From Moraxellaceae bacterium (lineage in GTDB: Bacteria > Pseudomonadota > Gammaproteobacteria > Pseudomonadales > Moraxellaceae), in the NCBI GenBank assembly GCA_030684415.1, contig JAUXNL010000198.1, positions 1 through 18,996 on the forward strand: a stretch of 18,996 bases of DNA, written 5' to 3'. The position numbers and the translations under genes are program-made. A model generated the notes under the pieces. The model searched no databases. It was not told where the DNA came from and saw only the letters and a list, made by a program, of their open reading frames with translations. Numbering within the stretch: the stretch's first letter is position 1; each line of letters opens with the position of its first letter. Positions 7,189-13,767 of the stretch are shown in pieces.

Positions 7189-7216
7189 TAAAAAAATGGC
7201 GCCCGAAGGCGCCATG
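7189..7216 (-). terminator. Intrinsic terminator of nasT
   Basis: On the minus strand ATGGCGCC, the tetraloop TTCG, GGCGCCAT and a T-run of seven. The stem is a perfect 8 bp (7215-7208 with 7203-7196). It sits 20 nt after the nasT stop and separates nasT transcription from the nrtA promoter. Confidence 0.92.
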
Positions 7217-7235
7217 GAGAAAGTGGTGGCTAGCG

Positions 7236-7811
7236 TCAGGCAAGCAGGTCATTCATGGAAATCAGCTTCTCGGCCACCTCGGCAATGCGGATATTGCGAT
7301 CCATCGCCATCTTGCGCATGGCGTGATACGCATCCGCCTCATTCAGTCCGCGCAGTTGCATGAGCATCCCTTTCGCACGCTCGACAATCTTGCGCTCGTT
7401 GAGTTTTCCCTCGGCCACTTTCACCGCCTGACGCAGGGTCTGGTCTGCCTCAAAGCGCGCCTGAGCCACGGCCAGCACGGCTTCCAGCCGCCCTTCATCA
7501 ATGCCTTCGACCACATAAGCCGACACACCGGCCTTGATCGCGGCCTTGATCGCGGCCGGCTGGCCATCGTCGCTGACCATGAGGATAGGGCGCGGCTCAT
7601 CCTGGCTGACCACACAAATCTGCTCCAATACGTCACGCGATGGTGACTCGGTATCGATGATGACGACGTCGGGCTGCAGCTCGGCCACCCGCTTAGGGAT
7701 CATGAATGCCGACGACACTTCTTCGACTACATCGCAGCCGGCCTGAATGAGCGAGGCACGCAAGCGCCCGACCTGTTTGTTTGTATCGTTGACCAGCAAA
7801 ACCTTGAGCAT
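7236..7811 (-). CDS. nasT: NasT-type ANTAR antiterminator
   Basis: A 191-residue cytoplasmic regulator. Residues 1 to about 120 form a receiver-like domain (MLKVLLVNDTN..., PDVVIIDTESPSRD with Asp53 at the phospho-acceptor position). The usual partner control in this family is by the nitrate sensor NasS and not by phosphorylation. A coiled helix (ARFEADQTLRQAVKVAEGKL) leads to the C-terminal ANTAR RNA-binding domain (about 130-185: ERKIVERAKGMLMQLRGLNE, then ADAYHAMRKMAMDRNIRIAEVAEKLI). Known members bind paired hexaloop hairpins in nitrate-assimilation leaders and prevent termination, and such hairpins are present upstream of nrtA here. The start at 7811 gives the usual N-terminus; a GTG one codon upstream is also possible. 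No nasS lies on either side. Confidence 0.9.
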   Translation of the reverse strand: MLKVLLVNDTNKQVGRLRASLIQAGCDVVEEVSSAFMIPKRVAELQPDVVIIDTESPSRDVLEQICVVSQDEPRPILMVSDDGQPAAIKAAIKAGVSAYVVEGIDEGRLEAVLAVAQARFEADQTLRQAVKVAEGKLNERKIVERAKGMLMQLRGLNEADAYHAMRKMAMDRNIRIAEVAEKLISMNDLLA

Positions 7812-7901
7812 CACCTGACTTCCTGCGGCCACTCCGTGCCCGCTGCTTGGCATGTCGCCTCGCGCCAAACCGGCACGCGGACATCTGTATGACAGAGACT
7901 G

Positions 7902-7918
7902 AGCAAGCCCTGTGCCAA
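7902..7918 (-). promoter_or_regulatory. Sigma-54 promoter of nasT
   Basis: The minus strand reads TTGGCACAGGGCTTGCT: YTGGCAC, one mismatch, then an exact TTGCW, with GG-N10-GC spacing. The predicted start is near 7891, an 80-nt leader to the nasT ATG. An imperfect NtrC-like inverted pair, TGCACT...TGCTGCA, lies just upstream at 7938-7955 (spacing off by one). Confidence 0.75.
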
Positions 7919-8025
7919 TCCAGTGATGACGATGCCCTGCACTTCAGTTGCTGCACACTTGCTGCTAGCGTCGCCGCTTTGCTTGCCCCCTTACCGGGCG
8001 GCCATCGTTGCCAGGGAGAAATCGT

Positions 8026-9225
8026 TTGACCGCCACGCCGCTTTCCTCACGCGCCGAAAGCCGACTGGTCTGGCTGCTGGCCGGCATCCAGTTCTGCCAT
8101 ATCGTCGACTTCATGGTGATGATGCCGTTGGGGCCGCAATTGATGCGCACCCTGCACATGAGCACGGCCGAGTTCGGTCTGCTGGTGTCGGCTTATACGT
8201 TAAGCGCCGGGCTCACCGGCTTTGCCGGTGCATTCGTGATTGACCGTGTGGATCGCCGCCGCCTGATGCTGGCGCTCTTCACCGGTTTTATCATGGCGAC
8301 ACTGGCCTGCGGCTTTGCCTGGAGCTTTGGCAGCCTGCTGTTGGCGCGTGTGCTGGCGGGCATGTTCGGTGGCGTGCTAGCCGCAACCCTGCTCGCGATC
8401 ATTGGCGACTGCATTCCGGCCGAGCGGCGTGGCGCCGCCACCGGCAAAGTCATGGCGGGCTTTGCGCTCGCCGCCGTTGCCGGCGTGCCGCTGGGCATCT
8501 GGATGGCCACTCATGGCGGCTGGCGCCTGCCATTTTATGGTGTTGCCGCTACCGGCGTGCTGCTCTGGCTGCTGGCCTTGCGTGTGCTGCCTTCCATTCC
8601 CGCGCGCGATACCGGCCCCTTGCAGATTGCACACACCCTCCGCCTGGTCATGGGCGAGCGCAATCATCTGCGCGCGTTTGCCCTCGTTTCCGTCCTGATG
8701 CTGGCCGGTTTCAGCGTGATCGCTTTCATCAGCCCTTACATGGTGCACAACGTCGGGCTGACCGAAGCACAGCTTGCCCTTATCTATTTATATGGCGGCA
8801 TTGCCTCGCTGCTGACGGCGCCTCTGATAGGCAAACTCACCGACCGTATCGGCAAAACGCCCACCTTCCGCTGGTTTGCCCTGCTCTCGCTACTGCCCTT
8901 GCTGGCACTAACGCATCTGCCGCCCTCACCGCTGCCACTGGTGCTGATGGTCACGACGGCGTTCATGGTGTTTATCGGTGGCCGCATGATTGCGGCCATC
9001 ACGCTTATCCAGTCAGCCAGCACGCCGGAGCTGCGTGGGCGTTTTCTCAGCTTCAACTCCGCTATCCAGCAGCTCGCCTCCGGGCTGGCCGCCTTTCTGC
9101 CCACACTCTTGCTGACAGAAGATGCAGCGGGCCGCCTGCTGCATTACGACCTGGTGGGCTACGGCGCTGCCGCAATGACCGTGCTGGCCATATGGCTGGC
9201 AGGGAAGATTGAAATCCGCTCGTAA
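8026..9225 (+). CDS. MFS transporter, DHA1-like, 12 membrane segments
   Basis: A 399-residue integral inner-membrane protein with two six-helix halves. Helix 1 is in VWLLAGIQFCHIVDFMVMMP. Motif A-like FVIDRVDRRRLML lies between helices 2 and 3 and its second-half echo GKLTDRIGKTPTF is in the C-terminal half. GDCIPAERRGAATGKVMAGFA with the following proline/glycine-rich helix resembles the drug:proton antiporter motif C region. The family exports sugars, drugs or metabolites by proton antiport; the substrate is unknown. The start is TTG at 8026: GGGAG at 8014-8018 is 7 nt upstream and no ATG is suitably placed. It is divergent from nasT, with a 214-bp gap. Confidence 0.85.
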   Translation: MTATPLSSRAESRLVWLLAGIQFCHIVDFMVMMPLGPQLMRTLHMSTAEFGLLVSAYTLSAGLTGFAGAFVIDRVDRRRLMLALFTGFIMATLACGFAWSFGSLLLARVLAGMFGGVLAATLLAIIGDCIPAERRGAATGKVMAGFALAAVAGVPLGIWMATHGGWRLPFYGVAATGVLLWLLALRVLPSIPARDTGPLQIAHTLRLVMGERNHLRAFALVSVLMLAGFSVIAFISPYMVHNVGLTEAQLALIYLYGGIASLLTAPLIGKLTDRIGKTPTFRWFALLSLLPLLALTHLPPSPLPLVLMVTTAFMVFIGGRMIAAITLIQSASTPELRGRFLSFNSAIQQLASGLAAFLPTLLLTEDAAGRLLHYDLVGYGAAAMTVLAIWLAGKIEIRS

Positions 9226-9349
9226 GGCTCGTGCAGAGCCCGGAGCAAATGGCTGAACTGGAGAGTCGTCGTGTGCGCCTGCGCAGCCTCTGACCGGTAT
9301 TCGGCATAGTCTCTGCAGCGGACGATGCGCGTTTGTCACTGTTCAGGCA

Positions 9350-9369
9350 GACGCCTTTCGGCAGGCGTC
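9350..9369 (+). terminator. Possible weak terminator after the MFS gene
   Basis: Perfect 7-bp stem GACGCCT/AGGCGTC with a 6-nt loop, 125 bp after the MFS stop. No T-run follows. The remaining sequence from 9226 to 9454 shows no gene. Confidence 0.3.
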
Positions 9370-9454
9370 AGTGGTTAACGAGGCGATGGAAACACCACTA
9401 TTCACTTTCAGTGCGGAAGGGCCGCTCTCGGGACTTCATTAGTCGCTTGCTTGC

Positions 9455-9577
9455 AAGGGATGGCAGGGTCGCGAATCAATCACACTTGAGTGATTGATTC
9501 AGCGTGGAACGGCTCCGGACTGTGCCGGGGTCGCGGGCTGAAAAAGCCCGATATGGGCGTTTTTCAGCAAGCTCTTA
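9455..9577. repeat. Structured intergenic repeat, copy A
   Basis: About 123 bp clearly related to 11425-11549, with roughly three quarters of positions the same by eye. It contains three hairpins: GAATCAATCAC/GTGATTGATTC (9473-9483 with 9490-9500), GCTCCGG/CCGGGGT (9512-9518 with 9525-9531, two wobbles) and GCTGAAAAAGCCC with GGGC-G-TTTTTCAGC (9537-9549 with 9555-9568). Differences from copy B keep the pairing. No open frame of note. It resembles palindromic intergenic repeats of the REP or MITE kind; I cannot name a family. Confidence 0.8.
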
Positions 9578-9622
9578 AGGATCAACAGCACGGCTGGGTA
9601 AGCCCGTGCAGACCATAGAAAC

Positions 9623-10300
9623 TCAGGGATGCGCTTTTTGCCACTGGGCCAGCAGCTCACGGCCGCGCGCCAGCTCGGCCGGTTTGAGGTTGATTTCGAG
9701 CACATCCCGCGCCGTCAATGCTTCCTCATGCTCGGCATCGGCCGCAAGCTCCAGAAACATCCACGCACGCGCAACATCACGCGCAACACCCGGCACGCCC
9801 AACAGCAGCACGCCCAAACGGTACTGGGCATCGGCGTGCCCCTTGTCGGCCGCCTTCTCGAACCAGCGACGCGCCGCTACATTGTCACCCAGGCTTTCCT
9901 GCTGCAGGACACCCAAGCCAAACATGCCGTCTTCACTGCCTTGTGCCACCGCCTTGCCGTACCACAGCAGGGCTTTTTCATCATCGGGCTCCACCCCCAA
10001 GCCCTGCGCATAAAAATCGCCCAGCCGTGCCTGCGCCTCGGCCACACCTCGCTGTGCCGCTTTCTGGTACCAAGGCAAAGCGGCAGCCGGATCATCCATG
10101 CCCTCGTCATGCACACGTGCCAGCCAGACCATCGCCTTGGGGTTGCCGGCGGCAGCCAGCGGCTCGAACAATGCCAAGGCCGCCGGATAGTCCTCGCCTT
10201 CAAAAGCGGCAATACCTGCATCAAGACTGGCAAGAGCAGAGGCAGACAAGGAAAAAGAAGACAGGAACAGGATGAAACGGAGCAGGGAGGCAGCACGCAT
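9623..10300 (-). CDS. Exported Sel1-repeat (TPR-like) protein
   Basis: A 225-residue protein. Residues 1 to about 25 are a signal peptide (hydrophobic SLLRFILFLSSFSLSASALA), so the mature protein is probably periplasmic. It then has about five Sel1-like units, for example YQKAAQRGVAEAQARLGDFY and FEKAADKGHADAQYRLGVLL, each about 36 residues, ending in the helix LKPAELARGRELLAQWQ common to such proteins. These repeats form a superhelical scaffold for protein contacts; the partner is unknown. The ATG at 10300 is chosen from the signal peptide; the ribosome site is weak. It is divergent from the DUF815 ATPase. Confidence 0.85.
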   Translation of the reverse strand: MRAASLLRFILFLSSFSLSASALASLDAGIAAFEGEDYPAALALFEPLAAAGNPKAMVWLARVHDEGMDDPAAALPWYQKAAQRGVAEAQARLGDFYAQGLGVEPDDEKALLWYGKAVAQGSEDGMFGLGVLQQESLGDNVAARRWFEKAADKGHADAQYRLGVLLLGVPGVARDVARAWMFLELAADAEHEEALTARDVLEINLKPAELARGRELLAQWQKAHP

Positions 10301-10333
10301 GATGATTGTTCTGAGAGTGACGGGCTGGTGCAG

Positions 10334-10339
10334 ATTATA
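10334..10339 (-). promoter_or_regulatory. Candidate -10 box for the Sel1 gene
   Basis: Perfect TATAAT on the minus strand, 34 nt before the Sel1 start codon. No convincing -35 element at 16-18 bp. Confidence 0.4.
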
Positions 10340-10372
10340 GGCAGACGGCACCCGCCCGCGCACCGGGACAAC

Positions 10373-10378
10373 TATAAT
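10373..10378 (+). promoter_or_regulatory. Candidate -10 box for the DUF815 gene
   Basis: Perfect TATAAT on the plus strand, 54 nt before the DUF815 start codon. The -35 region is GC-rich and poor. It is arranged back to back with the minus-strand box 34 bp away. Confidence 0.45.
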
Positions 10379-10389
10379 CGCGCCACTAT

Positions 10390-10423
10390 TTTTAACGACC
10401 CGAACGTTTTAACGACCCGAACG
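10390..10423 (+). repeat. Perfect 17-bp tandem duplication in the DUF815 leader
   Basis: The unit TTTTAACGACCCGAACG occurs twice in direct succession (10390-10406 and 10407-10423), between the candidate -10 box and the GGAG ribosome site at 10423-10426. Confidence 0.95.
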
Positions 10424-10432
10424 GAGCGCCTG

Positions 10433-11305
10433 ATGACGGACAACCATGCCTTGGTCAGCGAACTGCAGAAGCTCAACCGCCTGCTGCAAGGCGCCCTGCC
10501 CGCTGCCGCACCACTGCCCGACTTTGACGGCGGCCTCGCCTTCCGCTGGCGCGCCCATCCGCATGGAGGCTGGCTGGAAACGGTGACCGACTTGAGCCCC
10601 ATCCGGCTCGACGACCTGCAAGGCATCGACCGCCAGAAAGCGGAAATCCGCCGCAACACCGAACAGTTTGTGCAAGGCCACTCCGCCAATAATGTTTTGC
10701 TGACCGGCAGCCGCGGCACAGGCAAATCCTCGCTGGTGAAAGCGCTGATCAATGAGTTCGGCTCACAGGGACTGCGGGTAGTCGAAGTGGACAAGGGCTT
10801 GCTGCACGAACTGCCCGACATCGTGGCACTGCTGCGCACGCGTGATGAGCGCTTCATCATTTATTGCGACGATCTGTCGTTCAACGATGACGACGCCAGC
10901 TATCGCGCGTTGAAAACCACGCTCGATGGCAGCCTTCATGCCGGCAGCGACAATGTGCTCATTTATGCCACCAGCAATCGCCGCCACCTGCTGCCGGAAT
11001 ACCAGCACGAAAATGCCATGGCACATGTGGGCGAGAACAATGAGCTGCATCCGGGCGAGGCCGTGGAGGACAAGATTTCCCTCTCCGACCGCTTCGGCAT
11101 GTGGCTGACGTTTTATCCCGGCAGCCAGGATGACTATCTGGCGGCGGCACGGCACTGGCTGGGAGTGCACCGGATGGAGTTCACCGAGGCGGCGCGTGCC
11201 GCCGCCCTGCAATGGGCGCTGCTGCGCGGCAACCGCTCTGGGCGCACCGCCTCGCAATTCGCCCGCGACTGGGCAGGCCGGCACGGGCTCGTGCAGAGCA
11301 GTTGA
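10433..11305 (+). CDS. DUF815 family AAA+ ATPase
   Basis: A 290-residue P-loop protein. Walker A GSRGTGKSS is at 92-100 and Walker B FIIYCDDLSF at 141-150, followed by a sensor-like YATSNRRHLLPE and the arginine-rich SLSDRFGMWLTFYPGSQDDY characteristic of DUF815 (PF05673). The upstream segment DLQGIDRQKAEIRRNTEQFV is also typical. The family is widespread in proteobacteria, and a precise cellular role is not established to my knowledge. The start at 10433 has GGAG 6 nt upstream; the frame is open far upstream but reads antisense to the Sel1 gene. No partner gene is adjacent apart from the divergent Sel1 gene. Confidence 0.88.
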   Translation: MTDNHALVSELQKLNRLLQGALPAAAPLPDFDGGLAFRWRAHPHGGWLETVTDLSPIRLDDLQGIDRQKAEIRRNTEQFVQGHSANNVLLTGSRGTGKSSLVKALINEFGSQGLRVVEVDKGLLHELPDIVALLRTRDERFIIYCDDLSFNDDDASYRALKTTLDGSLHAGSDNVLIYATSNRRHLLPEYQHENAMAHVGENNELHPGEAVEDKISLSDRFGMWLTFYPGSQDDYLAAARHWLGVHRMEFTEAARAAALQWALLRGNRSGRTASQFARDWAGRHGLVQSS

Positions 11306-11346
11306 GTCGTCGCAGGGAAGCTCGGAGCCGATAAATCAGAACTGAA

Positions 11347-11383
11347 AAACAAGAGTGGCGCTCTGGTGACGCCATTCTTGTTT
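11347..11383. terminator. Bidirectional intrinsic terminator after DUF815
   Basis: Arms AAACAAGAGTGGCG (11347-11360) and CGCCATTCTTGTTT (11370-11383) pair over 14 positions with one G-U, with a 9-nt loop. A and T stretches at the stem ends allow function in either direction. It lies 42 nt past the DUF815 stop. Confidence 0.8.
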
Positions 11384-11424
11384 AGCCGTTTGCGGAAAAA
11401 TGCTTTTCAGCAAACGGCTTCCCG

Positions 11425-11549
11425 GGCAGGGATGGCCGGGCCGTGAATCCATCACGCTTGCGTGATGGATTCAGCGTGGAGCGATTCCGGACTTGTGCCG
11501 GAATCACGGGCTGAAAAAGCCCGGGATGGGCATTTTTCAGCAAGCATTT
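11425..11549. repeat. Structured intergenic repeat, copy B
   Basis: Second copy of the element at 9455-9577, same orientation. Hairpins: GAATCCATCACG/CGTGATGGATTC with loop CTTG (11445-11456 with 11461-11472), ATTCCGG/CCGGAAT (11484-11490 with 11498-11504) and GCTGAAAAAGCCC with GGGC-A-TTTTTCAGC (11510-11522 with 11528-11541). Just upstream, AGCCGTTTGC (11384-11393) pairs with GCAAACGGCT (11410-11419), which is not shared with copy A. Confidence 0.8.
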
Positions 11550-11706
11550 AGCCGCACAACACCCGCGGGAATCGCGAAGAGCCAAACGCCTGCTGACCAG
11601 AAAATCAGCTTCTCCCTGCGTGAGCCCTCGCTGGCACTCCCGCTGAGCAAGGGTGCGAATGCCCTCAGTCACTTACGACGCTTGCTCTGGCATCAGAACG
11701 GCCGCT
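11550..11706. other. Spacer after glpK, nothing recognised
   Basis: No gene, no clear terminator for glpK and no repeat beyond copy B. Together with the terminator and repeat it fills the 401-bp gap between the convergent DUF815 and glpK genes. Confidence 0.5.
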
Positions 11707-13197
11707 CTAGTGCGAGCTGGCAACCCGGCGCACCGCGTCCAGCCAGCCGGCATAGAGCGGCTCGCGCACATCAGGCGCCATGATCGGCGTAAAACGGCGG
11801 TCGCAGCGCCATAACGCTGCAATCGACTCCAACGATGTAAAAAGCCCCACTTGCAGGCCGGCGAGATACACCACACCCAGTGCCGTGGTTTCAGTCACCT
11901 GAGGGCGATCTACCGGCACACCCAGAATGTCAGCAAGACGCTGCGACACCCAGTTGTTGACCACCATGCCGCCATCAATACGCAACGTATTGACCGCACT
12001 GGCGCCATCACGACGCATGGCCTCCATCAAGTCACGGGTCTGGAAGCACACTGACTGCAACCCGGCCGTGACAATTTCACCGATGCCGGTATCACGCGTA
12101 AGGCCGAGGATGGCGCCACGCGCATGCGGGTCCCAGTATGGCGCGCCGAGCCCTGTGAACGCCGGCACCATGTACACGCCACGCGCGTCGCCTGTACGCT
12201 CGGCAATGGCTTCCGTTTCTGAGGCCTGGCCGATGAATTTCAGACCATCGCGCAACCATTGAATAGTCGCCCCCGCTACAAAAATGCTGCCCTCGATGGC
12301 ATAGGTCGGCACACCGTTCAAGCGATACGCCACTGTCGACAGCAAGCGGTTCTGCGAGCGCACAACGCTCTGACCCGTGTTCATCACCATGAAACAGCCA
12401 GTGCCATAAGTGCTTTTCACCATGCCCGGCGCAAAACAGGCCTGGCCTATCAGTGCCGCTTGCTGATCACCCGCCATGCCAGCAATACGAATGGGGGCGC
12501 CCAGAAAGTCAGCCGTGGTGAGGCCGAAATCTGCGCTGGAATCCTTGACCTCAGGCAATAGCGAGGCCGGAATCCGGAACAACGCCAACAACTCATCGTC
12601 CCACGCTTGCGTGTGAATATTGAACACCAGCGTGCGCGAGGCATTCGTGGCATCGGTGGCATGCGACTTACCACCGGTGAGCTTCCACAACAACCAACTG
12701 TCGATGGTGCCAAAAGCCAATTCGCCTTTTTCTGCCCGTGCACGTGCCCCTTCAACATGGTCAAGAAGCCAAGCCAGCTTGGTCGCCGAGAAATACGGGT
12801 CGAGCAGCAGGCCGGTTTTTTCCTGCACCACCGGCTCATGGCCATCGGCTTTCAGTGCCTCGCAGACCGCGGCGGTACGGCGGTCCTGCCAGACGATGGC
12901 ATGATGCAACGGCGTACCGCTGGCACGATCCCAGAGTACGGTGGTTTCACGCTGATTGGTGATGCCGATGGCGGCAATGTCCGTAGCGCGCAGACCGGCC
13001 TTACGCATGGCTTCGCGGCACACACTCTCGACCGTCCACCAGATTTCCAGCGCATCATGCTCAACCCAGCCATCGGCGGGAAAATGCTGACGGAATTCCA
13101 ACTGATGTGATGCCAGCGGATGGCCGGTCGCATCAAATACGATGGCACGCGTACTAGTCGTACCCTGATCAATGGCAAGCAAGTGGGTGGCAGTCAT
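11707..13197 (-). CDS. glpK: Glycerol kinase
   Basis: A 496-residue cytoplasmic FGGY-family kinase that makes sn-glycerol 3-phosphate from glycerol and ATP. The length is that of the family. Visible signatures: the N-terminal phosphate loop DQGTTSTRAIVFD (10-22), GITNQRETTVLWDRASG, HHAIVWQDRRT, the glycerol-site region GTIDSWLLWKLTGG, MAGDQQAALIGQACF, and the C-terminal FTGLGAPYWDPHARGAILGL. A GGGA ribosome site lies about 8 nt ahead of the ATG. No glpF, glpD or glpR is adjacent, so it appears as a single gene. Near the C-terminus it has TALGVVYLAG where many homologues have TALGAAYLAG. Confidence 0.96.
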   Translation of the reverse strand: MTATHLLAIDQGTTSTRAIVFDATGHPLASHQLEFRQHFPADGWVEHDALEIWWTVESVCREAMRKAGLRATDIAAIGITNQRETTVLWDRASGTPLHHAIVWQDRRTAAVCEALKADGHEPVVQEKTGLLLDPYFSATKLAWLLDHVEGARARAEKGELAFGTIDSWLLWKLTGGKSHATDATNASRTLVFNIHTQAWDDELLALFRIPASLLPEVKDSSADFGLTTADFLGAPIRIAGMAGDQQAALIGQACFAPGMVKSTYGTGCFMVMNTGQSVVRSQNRLLSTVAYRLNGVPTYAIEGSIFVAGATIQWLRDGLKFIGQASETEAIAERTGDARGVYMVPAFTGLGAPYWDPHARGAILGLTRDTGIGEIVTAGLQSVCFQTRDLMEAMRRDGASAVNTLRIDGGMVVNNWVSQRLADILGVPVDRPQVTETTALGVVYLAGLQVGLFTSLESIAALWRCDRRFTPIMAPDVREPLYAGWLDAVRRVASSH

Positions 13198-13331
13198 GCG
13201 GCAGTCCCTTTTGTTTTTTCAAGCGGCGGGAAGCTTCAGTCTGACAGCGCGCAGGGGCAAGGACAATTCATGCCAGAAGAGGTGCCGATACGGTCGGAAA
13301 CGCCTCTGTCTCCAAAAGCAGAACACATCAT

Positions 13332-13346
13332 CTGCCGGAGCGGCAG
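13332..13346 (-). terminator. Hairpin after the vanZ-like gene
   Basis: Perfect CTGCCG/CGGCAG stem with a 3-nt loop, 6 nt past the vanZ-like stop codon. On the minus strand a short TTTT run occurs about 13 nt further. It is probably the end of the polysaccharide operon. Confidence 0.45.
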
Positions 13347-13352
13347 GAGCCG

Positions 13353-13706
13353 TCATCCTCTTTTAGGGGCATTTTTCTGCCCGACAAAAGCCGTCATCAA
13401 CAACATCGACAGCAACAGCCCTGCACCATCAGCAATCATGTCACGTACCGACGCATCCCGCCCCACAAAGTGCTGCATCACCTCGATTGCAGCAGCGAGC
13501 AACAGCAACACAAGATAGATATGCAACGTACGCACATTGGGCCAAGATAGTCTCGCCAATACACCCAGTACGGAAAACGCAAACACATGATTCACGATAT
13601 CCGACCCCGCACCTACGGCTTGCCGTGGCATGAGTGCAAGGAAAAGAACACTACCGCAAGTGAGGGAAAATACGATCCGTAGTACCCAAACGGGAATGTT
13701 CAGCAT
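13353..13706 (-). CDS. VanZ-like small membrane protein
   Basis: A 117-residue protein with about four hydrophobic segments. The pattern ALMPRQAVGAGSDIVNHVFA (about residues 24-43), then IEVMQHFVGRDASVRDMIAD near residue 80, is that of VanZ-family proteins (PF04892), often found at the end of polysaccharide clusters; their biochemical role is not settled. The start is uncertain: ATG 13706 gives a clean membrane segment, while ATG 13736 or GTG 13754 would add 10 or 16 residues. It follows the dehydrogenase-like gene by about 60 bp or less on the same strand, so it is probably its operon's last gene. Confidence 0.75.
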   Translation of the reverse strand: MLNIPVWVLRIVFSLTCGSVLFLALMPRQAVGAGSDIVNHVFAFSVLGVLARLSWPNVRTLHIYLVLLLLAAAIEVMQHFVGRDASVRDMIADGAGLLLSMLLMTAFVGQKNAPKRG

Positions 13707-13767
13707 TGAATCTGCTCGACATACGAGAGCACACATGGCAGAAGCGCTCGCCACCGATCAAACAACA

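Noticed and set aside
9629..10432. Upstream extension of the DUF815 frame
   Set aside because: It runs antisense through the whole Sel1 gene; the ATG at 10433 has a proper ribosome site and the family N-terminus.
9226..11299. Shared 14-mer GGCTCGTGCAGAGC near the ends of the MFS and DUF815 genes
   Set aside because: In a window of this size about one 14-base match is expected by chance, and in DUF815 it is coding.
11382..11672. Minus-strand frame containing LLKNAHPGLFQPVIPAQ
   Set aside because: This peptide is translation of the intergenic repeat, and a similar one appears in copy A; there is no sign of a real gene.
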